DNA from: Celeribacter litoreus
Lineage (GTDB): Bacteria > Pseudomonadota > Alphaproteobacteria > Rhodobacterales > Rhodobacteraceae
Reading direction: 5' to 3'
Assembly (NCBI RefSeq): GCF_020165855.1
Contig: NZ_JAIUFY010000015.1
Location: 1 to 64,000 of the forward strand
DNA: 64,000 nt
The notes beneath the pieces were generated by a model. That model had not been told where the DNA came from, made no database searches, and was given only the letters and a program-made list of their open reading frames with translations. The translations under genes and the position numbers were made by a program. Numbering within the stretch: position 1 is the first letter of the stretch; every line of letters begins with the position of its first letter. Shown here in pieces: positions 1-9,063 of this stretch.

Positions 1-63
<63 letters not shown>

Positions 64-258
64 AAAATATTAGAAATGGTGACTTTTGCCTCTACTTACC
101 TGGAGGCTTTCGTCGTTTTTGAATGCCGTGACTTTCCTGGAGCCCGCGCTTAGATTTTTGAAAACGCTCCAACGGATTGCCTGATGAAACCCAGACGTTT
201 TGGATTTCTTTATTATTGCCTCATATAAGATTGATAGCTTTCAGTGAGAGGCGGGACT

Positions 259-2874
259 ATGGCGGGTGAACACAAGCTGGAGACGACGCAAGACCCCGGT
301 CTTATCGGTTTTGTGAAGCATCCAGTTGTTAAGGTCATTCTTTCCCTGTCTGTTTTTACCGTGGCAATATTTGTGCTTCACGATTTGGTCGCGGGAGTAA
401 GGGTCCATGATGTCATCGCAGATATTAGGTCTGTGGCTTCCCTGAGTTTGTTTGAAGCACTTCTTGCTACGACTGTGAGCTATCTCGCAATTGCGTTCTA
501 TGACGTTATTTCGCTTTCTTCAGCCGCGCCCGGTAGGGTGCCTAACAGGGCGGCGTATCTCATTGGTGCTGCTGGTTATGCGATTTCAAATCTGTTAGGC
601 ACTTCGTTTCTCTCGGCAAGCATTGTACGCCTCAGGGCTTATATGGCTGCGGGGGTGTCGCTTCCGAAGGTTGCGATTGTTCTCGGGACTTCTTGGCTCG
701 GGTTTTGGTCCGGGTTTGCGCTCTTATTCGGCGGATTGATGGTTTTCCATCCAAGCGGCCTCTCTAAAATTTTCGCTCTTCCGGACGCACTAGAGACGAT
801 TTTGGGTGTGTGTCTGGGGCTCTCGGTGGCTGCTTTCGCGATCTGGCTTGGCTCACGAGGCCGACAGGTGAGTTGGAAGAAATTTGTGTTTCCTTTGCCA
901 GATGCCAGGACCTTCCTGTTTCTCACTGTGGCAGGCGCCGTGGATATACTCTTTGCCGCACTTTGTCTTTGGGTCCTTATTCCCGCGGATGTGGCGGAAA
1001 ACTTTGTCTACTTTTTCGCTTTATTCACTTTCGCGATCGGTGTGGGAATTCTGAGCCATTCGCCTGGCGGTCTCGGTGTGTTCGAAGCAACAATGGTCGC
1101 AGGGCTCGGTGCCGGCGCGAGGTCTGATCTTCTGGCTGCGTTGGTGTTGTACCGGGTCGTTTACACGCTTTATCCGTTCGTTTTTGCTGCGCTTGGTTTG
1201 GCTGTCGGGTGGCTGCTTTCACAGCGCCGTCGTGTGGATGCGGCGACTGCACTTACGCAGGATTTGCTCGCCCCGATCATACCACCACTTGCAAGCGGCA
1301 TAGCCCTGATTTCTGGCGTTCTTCTTCTGGTGTCCGGTTCGCTGCCTTCGGAGGGTTCGCGATTAGACGTTTTACGCGATATTTTGCCCCTGCCTGTGAT
1401 TGAGGTGTCGCACCTCGCGGCGAGTGTCACCGGGATCATGTTGATTGTTCTGGCGCGTGGGCTCTATCGCCGGTTGACGCGCGCATGGCTCGTTGCGGTT
1501 GCATTGTTGTCTATCGGCATCATGACTTCGCTTGTCAGGGGATTGGAATGGGAGCAGGCACTCACCATCGGGTCGTCGATTGCGGCCCTCGTCATTTTTC
1601 GGAGTGCTTTTTACAGGGTCGAAGGTGGTTCGGTTTTCGACTTGAACCTAAACTGGTTCATTTCCGTGAGTGCGGTGATGGTTGCTGTCACGTGGGTGGG
1701 TTGGTTTGCGTTCCAGTATGTAGAGTATCAAGACGCGCTTTGGTGGCAATTCACATGGCAGGGGGACGCATCGCGCTTTCTGAGGGGGGAGTTGGCGGCC
1801 CTCGTTGCGTTCATCTTGATCGCAATCATCTCCCTAGTTCATTCTCACGCTGTCCGCCCCGCGCTGAAAGATATTCCGCCTCGCGTCCACGACATCCTCG
1901 AGCGTTCAGATGACGCGGAAGCCGCCTTGGTTTTGATGGGGGACAAGGAGGTGCTGCTCTCGCCGGAGGGGAATGCGTTCCTTGCGTATTCAGACACCGG
2001 GCGTGCGCTGATCGCGTTAGGGGATCCTGTCGGGGAGGCGAAGGAGGCGCGGCGCCTCATTTGGGATTTTCGTGAGAAAGCCGATCGTCTCGGGCGTTTG
2101 TGCGCATTCTATCGCGTGTCTGACCTCTATCTCCCGACCTTTTTGGATATGGGGTTGTCCCTTGTGAAGATTGGTGAGACGGCCCGCATCGACCTTACCT
2201 CCTTTACCCTCGATGGGCCGAAAAAGAAGAACTTTCGCTACGCGGTGAGCCGTGGTGCACGAGACGGATATCGTTTTGAAATTCTCCCAGCCGCAGATGT
2301 CGCGGCACATTTGCCTGAGTTGCGCGCCATCTCCGATGCCTGGCTGGATCAGAAGCAGGGGCGTGAGAAGAGCTTCGCACTTGGTGCATTTTCGGAGGGA
2401 TATATCCAAAACTTCGACTGCGCCGTGCTGCGCAACCCCGAGGGCGCCATCGTCGCATTCGCAAACCTTCTACCAGGGGGCTCACACGAAGTGTGTGTTG
2501 ATTTGATGCGCTATGATGACCGGTGTCCCGGGTATGGGATGGACCTTCTGTTTACACATATGATCCTCTGGGCGCAGTCTCGGAAGATCAAATGGTTTCG
2601 TCTCGGGAATGCCCCTTTCTCTGGCATCGAGGCCCATCGGCTGGCGTCTTTTTGGCATCGGGTGGCGCATCTCATTTATGCGCATGGGGGACGGTTGTAT
2701 CGTTTTGAAGGATTGCGGGCCTTTAAGGAAAAATGGGATCCGGTCTGGTCCCCACACTATCTCGCAAGTCCTCGCGGGCTCGGGGTGCCGCGCGTTCTAT
2801 ATGATGTAAACGTCTTGATTTCTGGCGGTGTCAGGGGGCTCGTTCGCAGTAGCCGGCAGAGGTTCCGAGGGTAA
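259..2874 (+). CDS. mprF: MprF-like phosphatidylglycerol lysyltransferase/flippase
   Basis: An 871-residue integral membrane protein of the bifunctional MprF family. These enzymes transfer lysine (or another amino acid) from aminoacyl-tRNA to phosphatidylglycerol and flip the product to the outer leaflet, lowering surface negative charge. Residues 1 to about 540 are a series of hydrophobic segments (flippase half). From about 560 a soluble C-terminal DUF2156 domain begins around VHDILERSDDAEAALVLMGD and carries the aminoacyl-transfer fold. Length matches the family (about 850). An in-frame GTG lies at 244, but I chose the ATG at 259, preceded by the purine-rich GAGAGGCGGG. It stands alone after tRNA-fMet. 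The substrate amino acid cannot be told from sequence. Confidence 0.85.
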   Translation: MAGEHKLETTQDPGLIGFVKHPVVKVILSLSVFTVAIFVLHDLVAGVRVHDVIADIRSVASLSLFEALLATTVSYLAIAFYDVISLSSAAPGRVPNRAAYLIGAAGYAISNLLGTSFLSASIVRLRAYMAAGVSLPKVAIVLGTSWLGFWSGFALLFGGLMVFHPSGLSKIFALPDALETILGVCLGLSVAAFAIWLGSRGRQVSWKKFVFPLPDARTFLFLTVAGAVDILFAALCLWVLIPADVAENFVYFFALFTFAIGVGILSHSPGGLGVFEATMVAGLGAGARSDLLAALVLYRVVYTLYPFVFAALGLAVGWLLSQRRRVDAATALTQDLLAPIIPPLASGIALISGVLLLVSGSLPSEGSRLDVLRDILPLPVIEVSHLAASVTGIMLIVLARGLYRRLTRAWLVAVALLSIGIMTSLVRGLEWEQALTIGSSIAALVIFRSAFYRVEGGSVFDLNLNWFISVSAVMVAVTWVGWFAFQYVEYQDALWWQFTWQGDASRFLRGELAALVAFILIAIISLVHSHAVRPALKDIPPRVHDILERSDDAEAALVLMGDKEVLLSPEGNAFLAYSDTGRALIALGDPVGEAKEARRLIWDFREKADRLGRLCAFYRVSDLYLPTFLDMGLSLVKIGETARIDLTSFTLDGPKKKNFRYAVSRGARDGYRFEILPAADVAAHLPELRAISDAWLDQKQGREKSFALGAFSEGYIQNFDCAVLRNPEGAIVAFANLLPGGSHEVCVDLMRYDDRCPGYGMDLLFTHMILWAQSRKIKWFRLGNAPFSGIEAHRLASFWHRVAHLIYAHGGRLYRFEGLRAFKEKWDPVWSPHYLASPRGLGVPRVLYDVNVLISGGVRGLVRSSRQRFRG

Positions 2875-3232
2875 GTTGACGTGCTCTTGGAGCAACACGG
2901 GTGTTGCGCCTAAAATTTACCCGATTGGCGCCGGTTTGAGGTCGGTGGATTTGAGCTTTTGCAAGCTATCTCAAAGCCTTCGTGCACTGAAAAGGGCTAT
3001 TCTACAGAGATATTTATAGGGAGCGGGCGAATTCTTGCGCGATTTTGAGGCATCCGACACTGTTGCTGCGCCTCTACATGGCTTCCTGCGTCTAGAAACT
3101 ACTTGGACATTTCGGACGCAACATGCCAAAAAAGTAGCAAGTTGAGATCGGCGTCAGACATGTTGTGTTTACAGCTTGCATGTTACGCTTCTGATATCAT
3201 CAGCCTGTAAAACGTCTTTTTTGGAGAAACCA
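2875..3232. other. Intergenic region before the sulfotransferase operon
   Basis: About 360 bases without a convincing gene. A small hairpin (GCAACA / TGTTGC, 2892-2907, loop CGGG) follows the mprF-like stop but has no T run, so it is at best a weak terminator. The rest is moderately AT-rich and probably contains the promoter of the downstream operon. I see no clear -35/-10 pair and no repeat. Confidence 0.5.
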
Positions 3233-4312
3233 GTGCCACGAACGTCCCAGACCGCTCCGTCAGGATCGGGAATTCAATCGAAGTTGAGTGAGCTGAAACA
3301 ACTGGAAAAACGAGAAGGTCCGGAGGCTGCCGAAGCCGCGCTGATTGCAGCGATCCGCGACTATCCGGACTCCCATCAGGCCTATTCCGCGCTGACACGG
3401 GTTTTGCTCAAGCAGAAGAAGATCGGCTATGCTGTGCGAGCTGCGGAGAAAGCGGCGTCTTTGGCGCCTCTGGAAGCAAAACTCCATACAATTCTCGGTG
3501 TCGCTCGGATGCGGAATGACGATCTTGAAGGAGCGTCTTCCGCGTTTGCACAGGCGCTCGAACTCGATAAGAATTTTGTTCAGGCAATCGTCGGGGCGGC
3601 GTCGGTTAAATTGGCGTCTGAAAACTATGACGATGCGATCGCACTGTGTGATCGTGCGCTTGATCTAGATCCTTCCATGCAGCGCGCACATGAGCTCGTC
3701 GCGCGCATCAACATGAAACAGGACAAGCCCGAGGAAGCAGGGGCCGAACTGCGCAAATTGCTCGAGCAGGACACGAGCCATGATCGCGCACTCCGCTCTT
3801 ACCTGCGTCTGATGAAGAAGGAAGGCAAACTGGATAACGTCGTGAGCCTCGCCGACGGGAGCCTCACGACGGACCCCGCGACGCCGCAGTCCGTCGCGCG
3901 TTACGCCCGCATGGTGACCTTCGCAGGGAAATCCGATCTCGCGGTCGACCAATACAAAAAGCTGGTTGAAAGCGGCTCTGCCCGTGAGGTCGACAAGATC
4001 CGCTTTGTCACAGTTCTGATCGGCGCTGGTGCACTTGACGAGGCACGTGACGTGATCGCGGGCTTGAAAGAACGCCGTGCGATGAAGCCGATCAAGGAAA
4101 AGCTCTCGGGCGATATCGAGCTGGCCTCCGGCAAGCCGGAAGAGGCGATTGCGCTCTACGCGGCGGCCTGTAAGGCGGCGCGCGTCGAAGGCTTTGAACC
4201 GGGGGACGATGCCCCCGCAACGCCGCAGGCTTTGGCTGAGGCATGGCAGTCCCACACGGCAAAAGCACTGAAAACGGCGCTCAAAGCCCACGCAAATAGC
4301 AAAGCCTCTTGA
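3233..4312 (+). CDS. TPR-repeat protein
   Basis: A 359-residue protein built of tandem tetratricopeptide repeats, seen as recurrent A-x-x-x-F/Y-x-x-A-L-x-L/x-P patterns (for example AFAQALELDKNF and ALCDRALDLDPSM). There are about seven repeats over residues 20-330 and no signal peptide, so it is probably a cytoplasmic scaffold. I chose GTG at 3233 because TTGGAGAAACCA precedes it; the in-frame ATG at 3176 lacks a ribosome-binding site. It is the first gene of the operon that continues with a sulfatase-fold protein and sulfotransferases. TPR modules are often coupled or fused to sulfotransferases, so a partner role is plausible but inferred. Confidence 0.8.
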   Translation: MPRTSQTAPSGSGIQSKLSELKQLEKREGPEAAEAALIAAIRDYPDSHQAYSALTRVLLKQKKIGYAVRAAEKAASLAPLEAKLHTILGVARMRNDDLEGASSAFAQALELDKNFVQAIVGAASVKLASENYDDAIALCDRALDLDPSMQRAHELVARINMKQDKPEEAGAELRKLLEQDTSHDRALRSYLRLMKKEGKLDNVVSLADGSLTTDPATPQSVARYARMVTFAGKSDLAVDQYKKLVESGSAREVDKIRFVTVLIGAGALDEARDVIAGLKERRAMKPIKEKLSGDIELASGKPEEAIALYAAACKAARVEGFEPGDDAPATPQALAEAWQSHTAKALKTALKAHANSKAS

Positions 4313-4350
4313 GGTCAACGAGCAGGAAAGGCTCCTTCGCGAGCCATTAA

Positions 4351-5202
4351 GTGAAAAAGACGATGCCCCGAAATTTTGTTTACATCATCATGGATAGCTG
4401 CCGCTTCGACAGCTATGCACGCGCCCGTACGTCGAACATGGACAAGATCGCAGAGGGTGAGCAGCGCTACAGCTACGCATCCTGGACGGCGCCAAGCCAC
4501 CACAGCATCTTTATGGGACAGGTCGCCCACAAAAGCCCGACCCGTATTCTTGCCTCAGAGGTCTACAAAAAAGAATTTGCGAAATGGGTGGACCGTCTTG
4601 ATGTTCCAGATCTGTCTTTCAAATCTTTCGTGCCAGAACTGAGCCTCGCGAAGGTTCTCGCAGGACATGGTTACAACACGACCGCGCGCGTCTCGATGCC
4701 GGTGCTGAACCCGTTTACCGGGATGAACCGGTATTGGGATAGTTATGAGCTCATGGCGGACCACAATGATTTTGCGGGGATGGTCGACAAGATCGAGTTT
4801 TCGATGTTCCAGCCGAGCTTCCACTTCATGAACCTCGGCGAAACGCACTATCCCTACATGCTCAAAGACGACAGTCTGCCGATCATTTCCGGCGTGCATG
4901 GTGTTGTTAAGGGCATGGATGCGGCGATTGCCCGGTCCGGCGAGAGCGTCACCGACGATGAAGAAGAGGACCAGTTCTTCTCTAAGGAAGATATGGTGTC
5001 GCTCCACGAGCAGCAGGTCCGCACCGTCGAATATGTTGACGAGGTTCTTGGTGCGTTGATGGAAAAGGCGCCCAAAGACACCCACTTCATCATTGCGGCG
5101 GACCACGGTGAATGCTTCGGTGAAGGCGACTACTTCGGCCACGGTCCGGTGATGCACGAGAAGGTGTTTGAAGTCCCATTCCTCGAGGGCCGCAAAGCAT
5201 GA
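4351..5202 (+). CDS. Small sulfatase/alkaline-phosphatase-fold protein
   Basis: A 283-residue member of the alkaline-phosphatase superfamily (sulfatase-like hydrolase/transferase). The N-terminal metal-binding segment is IIMDSCRFDS. The expected nucleophile region is ASWTAPSHHSIFMG, with Ser/Thr instead of the Cys-x-Pro-x-Arg of true formylglycine sulfatases. The second metal site is AADHGECFGEGDYFGHG near residue 255. It is shorter than typical sulfatases (over 400), lacking the usual C-terminal subdomain. The activity could be phospho- or sulfo-ester hydrolysis, or transfer. Start GTG 4351 is uncertain; ATG 4363 is an alternative. Its stop overlaps the next sulfotransferase gene by four bases, pointing to coupled translation. 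No membrane segments. Confidence 0.75.
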   Translation: MKKTMPRNFVYIIMDSCRFDSYARARTSNMDKIAEGEQRYSYASWTAPSHHSIFMGQVAHKSPTRILASEVYKKEFAKWVDRLDVPDLSFKSFVPELSLAKVLAGHGYNTTARVSMPVLNPFTGMNRYWDSYELMADHNDFAGMVDKIEFSMFQPSFHFMNLGETHYPYMLKDDSLPIISGVHGVVKGMDAAIARSGESVTDDEEEDQFFSKEDMVSLHEQQVRTVEYVDEVLGALMEKAPKDTHFIIAADHGECFGEGDYFGHGPVMHEKVFEVPFLEGRKA

Positions 5203-6137
5203 GCAAGGATAAAGGTTTTCCGGATCCGGTTTTCGTTCTTGCTGGACCGCGTTCCTACTCCTCTCTGGTTGTCGGCATGATCGGCCAGCACCCCGAGCTT
5301 TTTGGCTTGCCGGAACTCAACATTTTCCAGTGTGAGGACGCGGACGAATTCAACACCGGCGAGAACGCCGACGGGTCGAGCAAGTCTCCGTTCTGGAAGT
5401 CGATGCGTCACGGTCTTTTGCGGACGATCGCGCAGGTCTACAGCGGGGAGCAAACGCCCGAGTCCATTCGCATGGCGGAGCGCTGGCTGCGGACGCGTGA
5501 GACCCATACGTCAGCGCAGATTTTCCATGAGATTGCACGCGATGTCGCCCCGTTGCGCATCGTGGAAAAGAGTCCCGGTATCATCCGGAAGCAGGAATTT
5601 ATGCAGCGGATGTTGGAGGCCTGTCCGACGGCTCGCTTCATCCACCTCGTTCGGAGCCCGATCGATCAATGCAAATCGGCCTTGGCGGCGAAAGGCGGCG
5701 TTGGTGTTCTTCTCTCCATGAACTCCGTAGACCACCGCGGAGAGGAAGCCGCTCTCGAACCGCAAATCCTGTGGCATGATACGCAAATCCAGATTCTGCG
5801 CTTTTTGGATCAGCTCGATGATGAGCAATTCATCACCTTGCGTGGTGAAGATTTGCTGAGCGACACAGATGAGACACTCAAAGCTCTGTGCAACTGGCTC
5901 GGCGTGTCAGATGCGCCCGAGGCCATCGAGGCCATGAAACATCCTGAAGATAGCCCCTTTGCCTGCATGGGGCCGCCGAATGCGCCGCTCGGGAACGACG
6001 TTAACTTCCTCAACTCGCCAGCGCTCCGTCCAGGCAAGGTGAAATTCTCCTCGCTCGATGGGGATTTGCCGTGGCGTGCTGATGACGAAAAACTGCACCC
6101 GCGTGTCGTCGCGTTGGCAGAAGCTCTGGGATACTGA
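5199..6137 (+). CDS. Sulfotransferase 1 of three
   Basis: A 312-residue PAPS-dependent sulfotransferase. The 5'-phosphosulfate-binding loop is AGPRSYSSLVVGMIGQHP at about residues 13-30. The 3'-phosphate-binding segment is HLVRSPIDQCKS at about 147-158. It shares with the genes at 9064 and 9971 a C-terminal signature, P-E-x-SP(F/Y)-A-x-x-GP-x-x-AP-x-GN followed by a Phe, which marks the three as one subfamily. The acceptor is unknown; by context it may be the product of the polyketide/lipid synthase downstream. The ATGA overlap with the preceding sulfatase-fold gene suggests the two act together. Confidence 0.85.
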   Translation: MSKDKGFPDPVFVLAGPRSYSSLVVGMIGQHPELFGLPELNIFQCEDADEFNTGENADGSSKSPFWKSMRHGLLRTIAQVYSGEQTPESIRMAERWLRTRETHTSAQIFHEIARDVAPLRIVEKSPGIIRKQEFMQRMLEACPTARFIHLVRSPIDQCKSALAAKGGVGVLLSMNSVDHRGEEAALEPQILWHDTQIQILRFLDQLDDEQFITLRGEDLLSDTDETLKALCNWLGVSDAPEAIEAMKHPEDSPFACMGPPNAPLGNDVNFLNSPALRPGKVKFSSLDGDLPWRADDEKLHPRVVALAEALGY

Positions 6138-6141
6138 GATC

Positions 6142-6480
6142 ATGTTCGCACTGAAACCTTTGCGCGCAGAGGAACATCGTTCCTTCATCGGGCCGGAATT
6201 CGGGGCGGGCGCCGATGGCGTGGATCCGCAAACCGTCTCCTACGTGGAAATTACGAGCGACCCGAAGATGTCGGCGCTCGCTCGCAAGGTCTACGAAGAA
6301 CTTCGTGTTCAGTTTTCGCAGCCGGACGCCTTTAGCGCCCGTGCCGAGACCTCCGAAGAAGAAGCCTACCGTCGGAAACTGGAGGGCTGGGCAGATATGC
6401 TTGAAATCTTGCTTGAGGAAACGCTTGCAGAACTCGACGCGATCAACGCCCAGATGGCTGGCAACAAGCCTGAATTTTGA
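6142..6480 (+). CDS. Small unknown protein
   Basis: A 112-residue protein I do not recognise. The ATG at 6142 lies four bases after the sulfotransferase stop and the reading frame continues the operon without a gap, which supports it as a real gene. The C-terminal half (residues 50-105) is rich in Glu, Ala and Leu and likely helical, possibly a short coiled coil (EEEAYRRKLEGWADMLEIL). No signal peptide, Cys or metal motif is seen. It may be an accessory or carrier-interaction protein of the sulfotransferase system; this is inference from position only. Confidence 0.7.
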   Translation: MFALKPLRAEEHRSFIGPEFGAGADGVDPQTVSYVEITSDPKMSALARKVYEELRVQFSQPDAFSARAETSEEEAYRRKLEGWADMLEILLEETLAELDAINAQMAGNKPEF

Positions 6481-6497
6481 GGAAGAGCGGACCTGAG

Positions 6498-7988
6498 ATG
6501 AAAGACCGCCGTGAAGAAATCAGCCACAGGGGCCTCGCACACAAAGACTTTTTCTGCGCTGCGAACAATGGCTTTGGAGACCAGCTGAATGCCTATCCGC
6601 ATTCGATGTATTGGTTCAAAGACAAACTTTATGTCGGAACGACGCGCTCCAACCTCTGCTTGTTCAAGGTTTCGAAAATCCAGAAGAAGCTCGGCCGCTG
6701 GCCCGTTCAGTGCCCGGAGTATGTCTATGATCAGGATATGCGGGCGCAGATTTGGTCCTTTGATCCGGCTGAGGCCGTAGAAGGTGAGCCGAATAGCGGC
6801 TGGAGCTTGCGGGCTCAGTCTCCTTGGATTGATGTGGACGGAGAAAAGCTCCCGCGTGAAGTGGGCTATCGCGGGATGTGTGTTTTCAAGGGGGAGTCCG
6901 ACGACGAGGAACACCTCTATGTCGCAACCTTTACCCCTGCGCGCGGCTTTGGGACACGCATCTACCGGACATCCGACGGCGACAATTACGAAGAAATTCC
7001 GATGCCGGACGGGTTTGATCGGTCGATCATCACCCTACGACTCATCGTTCCGCATAAGGGGTGGTTGTTCACCAGCCCCACGGGCAAAGCGGGTGGCGAG
7101 GTGAATACCTCGGGCAATGCGATCATCTACGGGACGAAAGATCCTGCGAAGGGCGAGTGGAAGGAAATCAACACACCTGGATTCGGAAGGGCCAAGAACA
7201 TCGGCATCTTCGAGATGATCGGGTGTGGTGATTACCTTTATGCTGGCACAGGCAATCCGGACGGCTACGAGATTTGGCGTACGAAGGTTGAGGGCGAGCC
7301 GCCTTTCAACTGGGAGTGCGTGGTCGAGAAGGGGGCCTATCGTGGCCCTCTTAATCAGGGTGTGGCCTCGTTCACGACGCTTAACGGGATCGTCTATGCC
7401 GGTGGTGGCATCCAGCACGGCGGGATTGACCGTGCCAATGGCCTCGGGCCTGCCGGTCCCGAATTGATCCGGATTCATGAAGATGGTTCGTGGGACTTGC
7501 TCGTTGGTACGGAACGCCAAACTCCGGTTGGCTATAAAAAGCCCCTGTCCGGATATTCGCCCGGCTTCGACAATCTCTTTAACGGATATTTTTGGCAGAT
7601 GGAGACCCACGAGGGGTGGATCTATGTTGGGACCTTCGATTGGACCGTGATGATCCGTTACTCCGAGGACGACAACTGGCCGATGCCGTTCCGCAAGATG
7701 ATTGAACGCTACGGGATGGAAAACCTGATTAAATTGCGCGCGGGCGCCGAGCTCTACAGGAGCCGCGACGGCGAAAATTGGCTGCCGGTGACGACCCAAG
7801 GGTTTGGGAACGAATTCAATTATGGTATCCGGACATTCCAATCCACGCCGATCGGGCTCGCTGTTGGCTTCGTGAACCCGTTTGGCCCAAAGGTCGGGAT
7901 GGATGTCGATGACGATTTTACGTACGTCCCGAACCCGAAAGGCGGCCTCGAAGTTTGGATCGGCAATCAGAAGGACGATACCGAATGA
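6498..7988 (+). CDS. Propeller-like protein of unknown function (A)
   Basis: A 496-residue soluble protein with repeated beta-rich blocks of the type LYVGT/LYAGT/IYVGT followed by D-G-x-x-W/Y (for example RTSDGDNYEEIP and SRDGENWLPV), consistent with a beta-propeller. No catalytic motif is recognised. The segment with GPELIRIHEDGSWDLLVG and TPVGYKKPLSG is matched in the protein encoded at 10855 (GPEVISLDHEGNWDL, TPNGYKAPLSG), so the two are related and probably share a job in this pathway. I chose ATG 6498; an upstream TTG at 6477 overlapping the previous gene is less likely. No signal peptide, so presumably cytoplasmic. The next gene overlaps its stop. Confidence 0.75.
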   Translation: MKDRREEISHRGLAHKDFFCAANNGFGDQLNAYPHSMYWFKDKLYVGTTRSNLCLFKVSKIQKKLGRWPVQCPEYVYDQDMRAQIWSFDPAEAVEGEPNSGWSLRAQSPWIDVDGEKLPREVGYRGMCVFKGESDDEEHLYVATFTPARGFGTRIYRTSDGDNYEEIPMPDGFDRSIITLRLIVPHKGWLFTSPTGKAGGEVNTSGNAIIYGTKDPAKGEWKEINTPGFGRAKNIGIFEMIGCGDYLYAGTGNPDGYEIWRTKVEGEPPFNWECVVEKGAYRGPLNQGVASFTTLNGIVYAGGGIQHGGIDRANGLGPAGPELIRIHEDGSWDLLVGTERQTPVGYKKPLSGYSPGFDNLFNGYFWQMETHEGWIYVGTFDWTVMIRYSEDDNWPMPFRKMIERYGMENLIKLRAGAELYRSRDGENWLPVTTQGFGNEFNYGIRTFQSTPIGLAVGFVNPFGPKVGMDVDDDFTYVPNPKGGLEVWIGNQKDDTE

Positions 7989-9007
7989 CGCATAAAGTGG
8001 TTCTGTGTCTGGCGCTTGCGGCCGCAACCTCGCTTCTGGCCTGTCAGCGCATGGAGCAGGTGGAACAGGTTGTGGCAAATCGAATGGGGCTCACCCCCAC
8101 GACGATTTCGTCACCAGAGCCGATGATGGTCACACCGGTTGCGGCGGGGGGCTATACTGCGGGTCGTTTGGAAACGAAAACGATGACGGTCGGCGGCTTG
8201 CAGCGCACCTACCATGTTTACGTCCCGAGATCGCTGCAATCCGGAACGCTTGCGCCAATCATCTACGCTTTCCACGGCGGGGGCGGAAACGCCGAACAAT
8301 TCGAGAGCCGCATGGACTGGCGCGGTGCAGCGGAGAAATATGGTGCGATCCTTGTTCTCCCTCAGGCCTATGGGCGGGGTGGAGATGACAACGGCAACTG
8401 GAATGCCGAAAGCACTATTCCGCTGGGGTTTGCTGAGAGAAACCACCTCGACGACCTCGGTTTCCTCCAGGCGATGTTTAGCGTGATGCAGGCAAATTAT
8501 CCTGTCGACAGATCGCGGACCTATCTCGCAGGTTTCTCCAACGGCGGGATGTTCTCCTATCGCGCGGCTTGTGAGTTGGGGGTTCAGAAAATCTCTGCGG
8601 TTGCCGTCGTCGCGACAACCATGTCCTTCTCATCATGTGCCAAACCGCAGGGCATCAGCCTTTTGCATATTCATGGCACGGATGACGAGAACATCCCTCT
8701 TGAAGGTGGTCGCGGAACGAATTCAGCGCGGCGCGCCAACTGGCCTGCAGTGGCGCGTGGCGTGGACGTGTTCAAGTCCGGCAATCAATGTTCGAGCGGT
8801 CAGCAGTTGGTAAGACCAGCGAGTGATACAAGTTGTTCAGTTTATAGTTGTGGCGGTAACGATGAAGTGGAACTTTGTATTGTTCAAAACGGAGGACACG
8901 CCTGGCCGGGCGGGGATCCCGCAAATTGGCAAATTAAAGAGAATATCTACGTGTCTCGGGCATTCAATGCGACAGATTACGTAGCCAAGTTTTTGCTGCA
9001 GCACTAA
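7985..9007 (+). CDS. Lipoprotein esterase, PHB-depolymerase/LpqC type
   Basis: A 340-residue alpha/beta-hydrolase of the extracellular PHB depolymerase/feruloyl esterase-like family. The N-terminus is a lipoprotein signal with lipobox LLAC (Cys at about residue 20), so the enzyme should be anchored in the periplasm or outer membrane. The nucleophile elbow is GFSNGG, the acid is in HIHGTDDENIP and the His in NGGHAWPGG. The ATG at 7985 overlaps the previous stop (ATGA). Placed among sulfotransferases, it could hydrolyse an ester of the exported lipid or polyketide rather than PHB. The last 200 bases are lower in GC than the rest. Confidence 0.82.
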   Translation: MTHKVVLCLALAAATSLLACQRMEQVEQVVANRMGLTPTTISSPEPMMVTPVAAGGYTAGRLETKTMTVGGLQRTYHVYVPRSLQSGTLAPIIYAFHGGGGNAEQFESRMDWRGAAEKYGAILVLPQAYGRGGDDNGNWNAESTIPLGFAERNHLDDLGFLQAMFSVMQANYPVDRSRTYLAGFSNGGMFSYRAACELGVQKISAVAVVATTMSFSSCAKPQGISLLHIHGTDDENIPLEGGRGTNSARRANWPAVARGVDVFKSGNQCSSGQQLVRPASDTSCSVYSCGGNDEVELCIVQNGGHAWPGGDPANWQIKENIYVSRAFNATDYVAKFLLQH

Positions 9008-9015
9008 TAAAGACT

Positions 9016-9040
9016 GGTTCGCCGATCAATGAGGCGAACC
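9016..9040 (+). other. Intercistronic hairpin
   Basis: An 8-bp perfect stem, GGTTCGCC (9016-9023) and GGCGAACC (9033-9040), with a 9-base loop sits between the esterase gene and the second sulfotransferase gene. No T run follows, so it looks more like an mRNA processing or stability element than a terminator. Confidence 0.45.
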
Positions 9041-9063
9041 TCGGAATACAAAACGGAGTTCAA

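Noticed and set aside
2892-2907. Terminator after the mprF-like gene
   Set aside because: Only a 6-bp stem and no T run; kept as a note in the intergenic entry.
7035-8078. A 347-residue minus-strand frame opposite the propeller-like gene A
   Set aside because: It runs antisense across two overlapping genes with lipoprotein and propeller features; codon pattern favours the plus strand.
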